This document shows, piece by piece, positions 35,464 to 49,299 of a stretch of DNA of 64,000 bases (position 1 is its first letter; each line of letters opens with the position of its first letter). Under the pieces are notes generated by a model that was given only the letters and a program-made list of their open reading frames with translations, was not told the DNA's origin and did no database searches. Made by a program: the position numbers and the translations under genes. This stretch comes from Mytilus californianus (lineage: Eukaryota > Mollusca > Bivalvia > Mytilida > Mytilidae): assembly GCF_021869535.1 (NCBI RefSeq), contig NW_026262712.1, positions 107,195,640-107,259,639 on the forward strand, read 5' to 3'.

Positions 35464-38078
35464 AATAAAATGCTTCGCTGGGGCGCAGCTTGATACGACC
35501 GCAGAGGTCGAACCCTGAACAGTTGGGGCAAGTATGGACACAAAATTCAAGCTTGATACAGCTATGACTTTGGATTGTCATTAAATATTTGACACAGCAT
35601 AGGTTTCTGACACAGGATGAATGTGGTGTAAGAACTGGAAAAAATTTAATTTACCTATTATGGTGGAATATCCATAAACTAAATTGTTTGTTAATTTCAA
35701 TATATCAAAGAATATGTAGAATTCAATGTTTGATGTAATGTAATAAAGTTGAAATTTGGACCGTTTTTGTTCAATGTGGACCAATTTGGTAACATGTATA
35801 AATAATCAAAAATCTAAATACATGGGAGCCCATTTAAATACATCATAAAGGTATTAAAATAGAAAGTGACATCATAGTCATGGCTAAAAATAAACAAAAA
35901 TCCTTAATCAGCAACATTTAAAGTAATATCTAAAAATAAAATTCCTTTGTAACCATAAAAGCCCATTTAAATACATCATAAAGATATTAAAATAAAAAAT
36001 GACATCATAGTCATGGCTAAACATAGCAAAAAACCCTTAATCAGCATCATTTAACAGTAATATCTAAAAATGGAAATTACATCATAAAGGTATTAAAATA
36101 GAAAATGACATCATAGTCATGGCTAAAAATAAACAAAATCCTTAATCAGCATCAGCAACATTTTATAGTAATATCTAAAAATAAAATTCCTTTGTAACCA
36201 TAAAAGCCCATTTAAATACATCATAACAGATATTAAAATAGAAAATGACATCATAGTCATGGCTAAACATAGCAAAAACCTTAATCAGCATTATTTAACA
36301 GTAATATCTAAAAATAAAAATTTCTTTGCAACCATAAAAGTAAAATAGAAAATGACATCATAATCATAGCTAAAAATAAACAAAAATTTTTTTTATTGGC
36401 AAATTTTAAATGGAGTTTATTATACTAAAATAATAAATTTGCAACCATAAACATGATAAAACCCCATTTAAACACATCATAAAAGTATTAAATAATTCAA
36501 CTACATCATAAGGCTATAAAAATAGAAAATGACTTCATAGTCAAGGCTAAAGGTAAACAAAAAACCTTCATCAGCAAAATTTTATATTGGCAAATTTCCA
36601 ATGAAGTTTATTACACTAAAATTGTTGGCAAATTTCCAATGCATTTATTAACAATAAAGTTATTGGCAAATTTCCAATTTACATAATTTAAAAGCAGTGT
36701 AGATGAGATATTTAAATGAGTTTGAATTACCAACCTTACACTGCTTTTAAATAATGTTCTTTACTCAATTATTTGTCTATTAAAATGGAAACCCTTGTTT
36801 TTTAACCTTTTTTCCCCTTATTCCTTAAACATTAGAGCCATACCCCCCCCCCCCCCCCCCCCTCCCCCCCAAAGCCAATTATTTCTTTCCAATGTAACCT
36901 AAATTTCCAATATACATAATTTTAAATTTCAATTCCTCATGATATATAACCGTATCATTATTATTTTCTTTCATATATAAATCTGAAACAACCATCTTTA
37001 AATGGAAAATTTTAAAGAAAAAAAAAAGGAAAAAAAAAAATCCTACCCCCCACACATTTTTTCAACCCCCTTTTGATTCATCATCCCCCTCCTCAATCAC
37101 AACCTTCAATTTGTGGTATGGTACATTGCAATACAATTTCACAGAGATCCATACACTTGAACACAAGTTTTTGTTGCAAACTAAAAAAATCCTTATTTTC
37201 GACCAATATTTGGCCCCTTATTCATAAATGTTTGAGCAATTAACCCCAAAACTCAATTCCTACTTTCTCTTCGTGATAAAAAATAACTAACTTAAAATGT
37301 AAATTTTAAACAAAAAAAAAAGGAAAAAAAAAAATTACCCCTTTTTTGACCCCCGCCCCCCTTATGATTCATCACCCCCACCCCCTTTCCCCCCATACCA
37401 AGCTCAATAACAGCCTTGCCTTTGTGGTATGGTACCTTGTAATACAATTTTAGAGAGATCCATACACTTGAACACAAGTTATTGTCTAGAAACTAAAAAA
37501 TGCTTATTTTAAACCCCCTTTTAGGCCCCTTATTACTAAACGTTTTGGGCAATTACCACAACACTCAATTCCAGCTTTCCCCTTGTGAAATGGAACCTTG
37601 TAGTAAAATTTCAGAAAGATCCATACACTTACACACAAGTTATTGTCATGAAACTAGAAAAATGCTTGTTTTTTGCCCCCTTTTGGCCCCTTATTCCTAA
37701 AATTTTGAGGCAATTAACCCCAAAATCAATCCCAGCATTGACCCTTTGTGATATGGAATCTTGTGGTACAATGTCAAAGAGATCCATATGCTAACACACA
37801 AGTTATGTCTGGAAGTTACAAAAATGCTTATTTTCGGCCCCTAATTCCTTAACTGTTGGTACCATAACCCCCAAAATCAATCCCCACCTTCCTATTGTGG
37901 TATTGAACCTTATGGTAAAATTTCATAGAGATCCATTCACTTAAACTAAAGTTAGAGTGCGAAAACCATTGTGTATTCGGACGACGACGCCGGACGATGA
38001 CGACGACGACGACGACGACGACGACGCCAACGTCATACCAATATACGACCTCAAAATTTTTTTGCGGTCGTATAAAAA
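35464..38078 (+). mobile_element. Copy C of the ATACGACC family (inserted in the Naiad 3' UTR)
   Basis: About 2.61 kb, near-identical in order and sequence to copy B, including the same short minus-strand ORF (35581-35784 equals 23469-23672 residue for residue). Differences are mostly single bases, poly-C length (36846-36868) and one deletion in the ~140 bp units. It ends with a GAC-triplet tract (37979-38027), the hairpin ATACGACC...GGTCGTAT and AAAA. The target side is A-rich ('tttaa' left, 'aaaacc' right), so a target duplication cannot be fixed by eye. Confidence 0.88.
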
Positions 38079-38709
38079 CCAGTTGTTGGCATGACACGGG
38101 TTATGTTCTTCTCATATATGTTATGATGGTATGATACTAAACCCCTAATGGGAAGGATTGTGCCTGATATTCATATGATGAAGACATAATCTTTCAATCA
38201 GTTTAATTGAAGTCTGGAGCTGGCATGTCAGTTAACTGCTAGTAGTCTGTTGTTATTTATGTATTATTGTCATTTTGTTTATTTTCTTTGGTTACATCTT
38301 CTGACATCAGACTCGGACTTCTCTTGAACTGAATTTTAATGTGCGTATTGTTATGCGTTTACTTTTCTACATTGGCTAGAGGTATAGGGGGAGGGTTGAG
38401 ATCTCATAAACATGTTTAACCCCGCCGCATTTTTGCGCCTGTCCCAAGTCAGGAGCCTCTAGCCTTTGTTAGTCTTGTATTATTTTTAATTTTAGTTTCT
38501 TGTGTACAATTTGGAGTTTAGTATGGCGTTCATTATCACTGAACTAGTATATATATTTGTTTAGGGGCCAGCTGAAGGACGCCTCTGGGTGCGGGAATTT
38601 CTCGCTGCATTGAAGACCTGTTGGTTACCTTCTGCTGTTGTCTGTTCTATGGTCGGGTTGTTGTCTCTTTGACACATTCCCCATTTCCATTCTCAATTTT
38701 ATTAAAAAG

Positions 38710-39370
38710 ACCTTCTCATTAGGCATGGGTTCCAAAACTTGTACTGTAACTGGGTATTTTTTAAAGTGAAATCAAAGATTTTTTTCCGTTGAGAAATTAG
38801 ATCACACAGTAAAACAAGGATATATGTCATATTTGGAAACTTATACCAGCTTATGATTTTTTTTTGGAAATGGTCTTAACTTTTATCATCACTTAACTGT
38901 GAAATGAATGGTTGTATCATCTTTACATCATATGTTATATATGACGTATTTTTATTGTTCACATCTTACTGTGTTTTATTCCTAAAGTTTCACTTTGATA
39001 TCCTATTTAATTTCCAACATGCATTTTAACATTAAATCTAACTTTGCAGACTGATGAATAAATCTGAGATAAAATTTAAGTTCATACTGTCAGACTCAAT
39101 ACACTTGAACATTAACAGTTTCACTGAGATCATTAAACTACATAATTTGTTTAGTTTAAACACATCTTTTTATGTGTTTGAGGATAAAGTTTAATAATAT
39201 TGCACAAGTCATTTTATAACTTTAGAGCTTTGTAAGATTGCTGAACTCACAACATATTACATGTGCCACATGTATCAAAGACAGGGCACTATAAAACAAG
39301 CAACATTAACTTATTTCAAGAGGTAAAACAAGTGCAGCGTCTTTCTGATAAACCTGGCACCATCTAATGA
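38710..39370. other. Intron, nothing recognisable
   Basis: AT-rich intron between the retroelement and the donor-repeat array. Confidence 0.4.
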
Positions 39371-39379
39371 GGAGGTGGT

Positions 39380-42025
<2,646 letters not shown>

Positions 42026-42029
42026 ATTT

Positions 42030-42357
42030 TAGTTCGAACTAGACATCATTGAGATGGGAGCGATCTCTGTGGGCCCCGCTGTAAATAACGTGTGGTAAAA
42101 AATGTGAATGGATAGGCTGATATGAAGCACTTTATTAAGTTTTGACCTTGAACTTTGACCTAGGAAGTTGTATAAACACAATGACACACCCTCTGGTGTT
42201 GGTTAATAAACATGTCAAGTATAAAATGTATAAACTATGAAATTATAACGATTCTCTACATATAAAGCAGACACAATTTGTTATGGACGGACGGATGGAC
42301 GGACGGACAGACAGATTGATCACTATAGGGCGACCTGCCACTAGGCGGGGCCCTAAT
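42030..42357 (+). mobile_element. Hairpin-ended repeat element (GGGCCCCGC family)
   Basis: Left end 'gatctctgtgggccccgctg'; body with 'ttttgaccttgaactttgac' and 'gacacaccctctggtgttgg'; then a GGAC-rich tract ('ggacggacggatggacggac'). The right end is the hairpin 'tagggcgacc...ggggcccta' at about 42326-42352, then ATAAAA. The left GGGCCCCGC is the inverted complement of the right GCGGGGCCC, so it has short inverted ends. Confidence 0.7.
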
Positions 42358-42359
42358 AA

Positions 42360-43475
42360 AAACTGAGACATATCTCTCAAATATTTAACATGAATCATTG
42401 AAAATGCAGTAAAACATTCTTCTCCCTACTAGAATGCATTACAACTGTACAACATACATTTTGCGTATTAAAGCCAGCCTTGGAAGCTTGAATAATAAAT
42501 ACCTATTACTGGATAATTTAGACAGATATTGAATTTTCTACAGGATATGGACATACCTACCAAGTAAATTATGTTCCTGTTTATCTTAATTGTACCACAT
42601 CATCCTGACAAATTATAGCAGACTAGGCCTAAATTAGATACTGTATTTCAGCAGAAATGGATAAAAACATACTAAATCTTTGCGCTACAGGCAAAATGTA
42701 TTATAAATCCTTCTTCATTCTTCCTACTAAATTCAATCAATGTTCACTAATAGATGTTGATTTGACAATTTTCTTCCAAATTTCTCACTCAAAATTTAAT
42801 AACGAAAAGGAAATGAAACATTTAGGCATCCTGTAAAACCTCTCACTTCATACGAAAAATATGGCTGAGTAAGAAATTTTCAACAACTTAAAATGCTGAA
42901 GCTTCTAAAATATACACCCATGGTAATTGCAGTATTTTACACATTGCCAACTGATATTAGAATTCTTGATTTAATAATGAGAAATTTTGATGGATATATT
43001 TTTTATTACCATGTTTTCTATGTGTTTAATCAAAGTATATCTATCAGATTTATTAATCCCAGAACACATTATTTTTACCATCTATCTTCATTATATAAAG
43101 CTGAATATTCTAAGTATTCTACTGAGAACTATTTTGCTGTTAATTTTCCAGAAAATGCCTACCTAATAACTAATGCACTTTAATTTACTGTCCTGATATA
43201 TATAAATGTGGTCTAAGAAAGATAACTCCCACATAAAATATGTGATTTAGTTTTCCACATGAAAAGCCATTTACAGGACTTCCAGAGTAACCTGTACCCC
43301 TATATTACCTAATTTAAGATAAATTAAACATCATCTTAGAAACAGGCCCAACTTTTTGTGGTTACAAGTACTATTGTCTGTGTATAATTACTTCTACTTT
43401 TTTAAATGAGGACATCAAGCAATACAATCTGCTCCTTTTCTCATCATATATCTAATTGAATGTTTATTTGTATCC
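42360..43475. other. No recognised gene
   Basis: AT-rich sequence. The plus ORF 42893-43183 (96 residues) is Tyr/Phe/Ile-rich and resembles no family known to me. Confidence 0.35.
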
Positions 43476-43477
43476 CA

Positions 43478-44446
43478 GGTAGGTAGATATCAGGGTATTC
43501 CCCGAATTAACAGAATATGTAATAAATGTTCTTCCAATACTGTCGAAGATGAGGCTCATTTTCTATTTGATTGTAACAAATTTGAGGATGATAGAAATTG
43601 TATGTTAGCTAGTATTGCACAATATAATTCTTATTTTAATCATATGAGCAGTCAAAGCAAAATTATCTGGTTATTTAGTGTAGAAAATGTTGAGTTACTT
43701 AAAATAATATGTAATTTTATATTCAAACATCTTCCTTAGTGAAGATTAGTTAAAGGAAATCTATGTGTGTATATACATTTGATCGGACATAGAAAATTAT
43801 ATTCATCTGAATATCACAAACATACTAGCCGATTAAAAAAAAAAAAAATAATTGTTAAGATATATTATTTATTCAAATGTTCTCTTATATCCTTGAGGCA
43901 TCGTCCCCTGGTATCAACTGCATTCAAGTTACCTATGATGCTTCCTTGTTTGCTTTTGATACAGGTAGGAAAGAGACATTTACACACATTTTACATGCCT
44001 ATGGCCCATAAGGTATCGCCCCCTGGTGTCAGCTGCCTTTAGGAAACCATAATGCTTTCCTATTTGCTGCTGACACAGGATGAGTCATGGACATGTTTAA
44101 TTTCTACTTTCTTTTTGGCTAATTATTATATATTTAATTGATCCAACTTTTTGTGTACTATACATATGTGGATATCTATTTTTCTTTTTTTCTTTTTGGG
44201 CTGCTTGTTTGTTATCTATATCAACCACACTTGCAATAAAATGCATTAGTATTAAAAAAAACAACATACTATAGATTCTTTATCTACGTATTCTTTAAGA
44301 ACTTAAATAGTTCTCGTTTAACTTTTTTTTTTTTTTTTTATCTCATTGTTTGTATTGTATTATGAAAAATTATTGATGTTGTAATGTTTATGCCCTTTGG
44401 GGCCCATAATTGGAAATAAAATATCTTATCTTATCTTATCTTATGT
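43478..44446 (+). mobile_element. LINE 3' end: ORF2 C-terminus, 3' UTR, (TTATC)n tail
   Basis: From about 43478 to the TAG at 43738-43740 the plus strand is open and reads VGRYQGIPRINRICNKCSSN then TVEDEAHFLFDCNKFED. This is the CxxC...(V)EDExHFLxxC...zinc-knuckle-like C-terminus of non-LTR retrotransposon reverse transcriptases (L2/CR1/Jockey-like groups). About 700 bp of 3' UTR follow, ending 'gccctttggggcccataatt' then 'ggaaataaaatatcttatct' with four TTATC repeats. The copy is 5'-truncated at about 43478, as expected from target-primed reverse transcription. Confidence 0.8.
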
Positions 44447-44449
44447 ATA

Positions 44450-45470
44450 TACAGTTTGCGTAATTACGTGACATTATCCATGATAAATATCTCTATTATT
44501 CTTACAGAATCTTACTTCTGCAATACAAACTACACATAACAATCATATAAATAGTATTGTCTCATGGTCATAATATCTGACAGTAATTAATATAAGTATT
44601 TACTGTAATATGAACAATATATTCTGCAGATGAATGGAGAAAGGAATTTTTATCTTTTTGTAAGTATCATTTATGGGGGGCAAATTTTCATGTCAAAATT
44701 ACAAAATTCAGTGTAGTTAATTTTGAATTTAGCTTTAATCCATACATCTTTAAAAAAATTTGAAAACAAATCATTTTATGGTATTGTGGAATGTTGACGT
44801 TGACACAAACATTTGTTTTTTTTTTTTTTAACTATAACTTATTGGATTGACATGTATGCAAAACAAATATTTAACGAAGCATATAAAATTTTACAAATTC
44901 TAGTACCTAACAATTTAGAGGAAGTCAGTACTGAAAATTTGATGTTACCCTCAAGGTCGGTTAAGGTTCATACTATATGACCTAGTTGTAATAGGTTATG
45001 TACTAAACAGACAATATTTTACATGAAATCAAACACATACATATCATAGCTAGTCAGAAGCTATCATATCTGTCATCCATCATATGATACAATGTAAAGA
45101 ATGGATGCTTTGTTGTACATAATGTGCATCTGTATAATCGACAAACACAGAACAAACATGTTTATTGCATACAACTGTCTAAATTCATGCATTTTTGTTG
45201 TAAGTATCAATTTATGAAATGAACAACATGGTGAGCCAGAGATGGTACAGCCCCAAATCTTTTATTGATGCATATATTTGAAAATTCCTCGAAATCATAC
45301 GAAATATAATATAAATACTGGAGTAAATTCCTGTCACAGCTAGTAAGCAGAAAATGAACTAATATTTCATTTGAAACAAGCTTTTGATGCTTTCTTAGAA
45401 ATCTAGGTTACCCACTTCTGATGCTACACATGTCACTTTAAAGTTTAAGAATATACTTGTAAATTCAGAA
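44450..45470. other. No recognised feature
   Basis: AT-rich sequence between the LINE tail and copy D; nothing recognised. Confidence 0.4.
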
Positions 45471-45659
45471 AAAATAAAATGCTCCGCAGGGCGCAGCTTG
45501 ATACGACCGCAGAGGTCGAACCCTGAACAGTTGGGGCAAGTATGGACACAACATTCAAGCTTGATACAGCTCTGAATTTGGATTGTGATTAAATATTTGA
45601 CACAGCATAGGTTTCTGACACAGAATGAATGTGGTCTAAGAACTTAAAAATTTTATATA

Positions 45660-47190
45660 TAAATTGGACATTCACCTATTATGGTCCAATATCCAAAATC
45701 TAAATACATGGTTAGATTCAGCATATCAAAGAACCCCAAGAATTCAATTTTTGATGAAATCAAACAAAGTTTAATTTTGGACCCTTTTGATCTCAATGTG
45801 GACAAAAATGATAACAGGGCCCAAAAATCAAAAATCTAAATACATGGTTAGATTCAGCATATCAAAGAACCCATATATTCAATTTTTGTTGAAATCAAAC
45901 AAAGTTTAATTTTGGACCCCGATTTGGACCAACTTGAAAACTGGGCCCATAATCAAAAATCTAAATACATGTTTAGATTCAGCATATCAAAGAACCCTAA
46001 AAATTCAATTTTTGTTAAAATCAAACTAAGTTTAATTTTGGACCCTTTGGACCTTTATGTAGACCAATTTGAAAAGGGAACCAAAAATTAAGAATCTAAA
46101 TACACGGTTAGATTCGGCATATCAAAGAACCCCAATAATTCAATTTTTGATGAAATCAAACAAAGTTAAATTTTGGACCCTTTGGACTTCAATGTGGACC
46201 AATTTAAAAACGGGGCCCAAAATCCAAAAACTTAATACACGGTTAGATTCAGCATATTACAGAACCCCATATATTCAATTTTTGTTGAAATCAAACAAAG
46301 TTTAATTTTGGACCCTGATTTGGACCAACTTGAAAACTGGGCCCATAATTAAAAAATCTAAATACATGGTTAGATTCAGCATATCAAAGAACCCCATATA
46401 TTCAATTTTTGTTGAAATCAAACAAAGTTTAATTTTGGACCCCGATTTGGACCAACTTGAAAACTGGGCCCATAATCAAAAATCTAAATACATATGGTTA
46501 GATTCAGCATATCAAAGAACCCCATATATTCAATTTTTGATGAAATCAAACAAAGTTTTATTTTGGACCCTTTTGAACTCAATGTGGACAAAGTTGATAA
46601 CGGGGCCCAACAATCAAAAATCTAAATACATGGTTAGATTCAGCATATCAAAGAACCCCATATATTCAATTTTTGTTGAAATCAAACAAAGTTTAATTTT
46701 GGACCCCGATTTGGACCAACTTGAAAACTGGGCCCATAATCAAAAATCTAAATACATGGTTAGATTCAGCATATCAAAGAACCCCATATATTCAATTTTT
46801 GTTGAAATCAAACAAAGTTTAATTTTGGACCCCGATTTGGACCAACTTGAAAACTGGGCCCATAATCAAAAATCTAAATACATGGTTAGATTCAGCATAT
46901 CAAAGAACCCCATATATTCAATTTTTGTTGAAATCAAACTAAGTTTAATTTTGGACCCTTTGGACCTTTATGTAGACCAATTTGAAAACAGAACCAAAAA
47001 TTAAGAATCTAAATACACGGTTAGATTCGGCATATCAAAGAACCCCAATAATTCAATTTTTGATGAAATCAAACAAAGTTAAATTTTGGACCCTTTGAAC
47101 CTCAATGTGGACCAATTTAAAAACGGGGCCCAAAATCCAAAAACTTAATACACGGTTAGATTCAGCATATTAAAGAACCCCAAGAATTCA
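45660..47190 (+). repeat. Tandem core of copy D (about 70 and 126 bp units)
   Basis: Units share 'atctaaatacatggttagat', 'tcagcatatcaaagaacccc' and 'tcaatttttgttgaaatcaa', then 'agtttaattttggacc'. In the middle, identical ~126 bp units occur back to back. Translated, they give a 42-residue repeat (SKYMVRFSISKNPIYSIFVE...), with no recognised domain. The same array is in copy E (52830-53800). Confidence 0.9.
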
Positions 47191-47224
47191 AGAATAAAAC
47201 CCCATTGAAATTGATCAAGAAATA

Positions 47225-47472
47225 AGCAATTTATACGAAGTATCTTCTTTTGCACAATACTGTGCAATTGATTATTTCTTGCTATTGTGCAATACTGTAC
47301 AATTGACAATTTCTTGCTATTGCGCAATATTGTGCTATTGGATATTTCTTGCTATTGCGCAATACTGTGCAATTGAAGATTTCTTGCTATTGCGCAATAC
47401 TGTGCAATTGAAGATTTCTTGCTATTGTGCAATACTGTGCAATTGAAAATTTCTTGCTATTGCACAATACTT
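47225..47472. repeat. ~35-bp palindrome-bearing repeats
   Basis: About seven units 'ttcttgctattgcgcaatac' + 'tgtgcaattgaagat'. Each holds the perfect palindrome ATTGCGCAAT and a second half-match TGTGCAATT, so strands can pair within and between units. The same array is in copy E at about 53865-54085. Confidence 0.9.
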
Positions 47473-48261
47473 ATTATATAATAATTTACACATCCTGTTT
47501 GGTGTGTATCTCCTACCATATCATTATTATTTGCTTTTAAATATAAATCAGAAATAACCAACTTAAAATGGAAAATTTTAAAAGAAAAAAAAAAGGAAAA
47601 AAAGAAAAAAAAAAATCCCCCCCCAAAATTTTTTGAACCCCCTTATGATTCATCACCCCCAAACTCAATCTCAGCCTTCCCTTTGTGGTATGGTACCTTG
47701 CAGTACAATTTCAGAGAGATCCATACACTTGAACACAAGTTATTGTCTGGAAACTAGAAAAATGCTTATTTTTGGCCCCTTTTTGGCCCCCAATTCCTAA
47801 ACGTTTCGGGCAATTACCCCCAAACTCAATTCCAGCTTTCCCTTTGTGATATGGAACCTTGTAGTACAATTTCAGAAATATCCAAACACTTACACACAAG
47901 TTATTGTCATGAAACTAGAAAAATGCTTGTTTTTTGCCCCTTTTTTGGCCCCTAATTCCTAACATTTTGAGGCAATTACCCCCAAAATCAATTACAGCCT
48001 TCCCTTTGTGATATGGAACCTTGTGGTACAATGTCAGAGAGATCCATACACTTACACACAAGTTATTGTCTGGAAGTTACAAAAATGCTTATTGTTGGCC
48101 CCTTTTTGGCCCCTAATTCCTTAACTGTTGGTACCATAACCCCCAAAATCAATCCCAACCTTCCTTTCATGGTATTGAACCTTATGGTAAAATTTCATGG
48201 AGATCCATTTACTTAAACTAAAGTTAGAGTGCGAAAACCAATGTGTCTTCGGACGACGCCG

Positions 48262-48293
<32 letters not shown>

Positions 48294-48639
48294 CAACGTC
48301 ATACCAATATACAACCAAAAAAAATTTTCAATTTTTGCGGTCGTATAAAAACCACAGTGATCTATATCTGAATAGTGAGCTAAGCTATTCAGTCAAATTA
48401 ATTATTCTAAAATACATTGTAAAATTAATGGGTAAGGCAATAATCTTTTTTTCACTGAAAGTATGAATTCATATAACATATAAGATAATAATTAGTGGGC
48501 ACTTTACTACAACACATCTCATGCTGAGGACATGAATCCATTTCCGTTACATATAAATTCTTCTACCAATTAATGGCAAAGAAACAAACATTTCTGACAG
48601 ACAACATCAGGTTCAATAATCATTTGCAGAAAATCTCTA

Positions 48640-48890
48640 TCTGGGACAATGGTCATCATCACCCATTCAGTAAAGAAGAATTAAGGTAAATCTTATTGGG
48701 GTCAAAACTCTAATTTGGCATTAAAATCAGAAAGATCATATCATAGGGAACATGTGTACTAAGTTTCAAGTTGATTGGACTTCAACTTCATCAAAAACTA
48801 CCTTGACCAAAAACTTTAACCTGAAGCGGGACAGACGGATGAACAGACGCACAGACTGAAAAACATAATGCCCCTAGATGGGGCATAAAA
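48640..48890 (+). mobile_element. Hairpin-ended repeat element (ATGCCCC family), end part
   Basis: Contains 'gtactaagtttcaagttgat' and 'ctaccttgaccaaaaacttt', then 'gggacagacggatgaacaga' (GGAC/GAC-rich). The end is the hairpin ATGCCCCtagaTGGGGCAT at about 48869-48887, followed by AAAAAA. The same GCCCC/GGGGC end, with a different loop and body, closes the 55.7-56.1 kb element. Confidence 0.65.
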
Positions 48891-49173
48891 AAATCAAAAA
48901 AAATTCAGATTCGTAATGGTTATCAGATTTGTAGAAAAGATATCTTAAAACCAGTTGAAGATTTGGACCCTAACTAACTATTACAGAGCTGGATTAAGGA
49001 GCCTTGTTTAAGCACACAAATCAGAGTAATTTTAAAGTGAGTGACAATTGAATTCATGTAATTACATAATTATACAGGATTCTTCAAAAATAAATTCAAA
49101 TGCAACTGGGAGTATATAAATAATTCCACTAAAATGCCACTAAATTCAACTGTATCCATTATATTCCACATAC

Positions 49174-49268
49174 CTGTAATAGAAATCCACTTGACAACTA
49201 GCCTGACAGCTAGAGTATTCCACCGTCTCGGATGTAAACATATACATGTACATCTGTTGGTTGGCCAT
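49174..49268 (-). CDS. Candidate alternative first coding exon
   Basis: From ATG (49268-49266) the minus strand reads MANQQMYMYMFTSETVEYSS then CQASCQVDFYY and AG, meeting a good donor (TACAG|GTATGT). It ends in phase 2, exactly what the WW2 exon (phase 2 in) needs: the join gives Ser then KKTDNNQWW. That would make an ARHGAP39 isoform without WW1. Phase agreement by chance is one in three, the ORF also reads on upstream without a stop, and there is no similarity to support it, so this is a hypothesis. Confidence 0.22.
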
Positions 49269-49299
49269 ACTTGAGCTGAACATCTGAGAGGGATGCATT

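Larger units (their letters stand above)
32744..38705 (+). mobile_element. Naiad-type Penelope-like element, 5'-truncated, interrupted by copy C
   Basis: Plus-strand retroelement: coding part 32747-35451, then about 12 bp of 3' UTR, then the inserted 2.6 kb copy C (about 35464-38078), then the rest of the 3' UTR from 'accagttgttggcatgacac' to about 38705 ('cccatttccattctcaattt'). The 5' end is truncated inside the endonuclease: in-frame sequence before 32744 no longer looks like the domain. N-terminal GIY-YIG with C-terminal RT and a CxC linker is the published Naiad arrangement, which is abundant in invertebrates including bivalves. Removing copy C gives a continuous 3' UTR, so C is younger than the retroelement. 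I recognise this 3' UTR from bivalve sequences, from memory. Confidence 0.8.
45473..48350 (+). mobile_element. Copy D of the ATACGACC family, with a 126-bp and a 35-bp repeat core
   Basis: About 2.88 kb. Constant 5' end ('aaaatgctccgcagggcgca', 'gatacgaccgcagaggtcga'); then a tandem core of about ten units (45660-47190), each carrying 'atggttagattcagcatatc', 'aaagaacccc' and 'aaactgggcccataatc'; then a ~35-bp array (47225-47470); an A/C-rich spacer; ~140 bp 'gatccatacactt' units (47650-48180); a GAC tract (48253-48292); and a hairpin whose left arm is mutated (ATACAACC) against GGTCGTAT. The plus ORF 46330-47004 exists because most core units are a multiple of three without stops. Confidence 0.85.

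Noticed and set aside
38079-38705. SECIS element in the Naiad 3' UTR
   Set aside because: ATGA and TGAT pieces occur near 38120-38175, but I could not draw a convincing helix between them by hand; left to a dedicated search.
42893-43183. 96-residue plus ORF upstream of the LINE fragment
   Set aside because: No recognised motif, AT-driven composition, and not in the style of the LINE ORF; not called as a gene.
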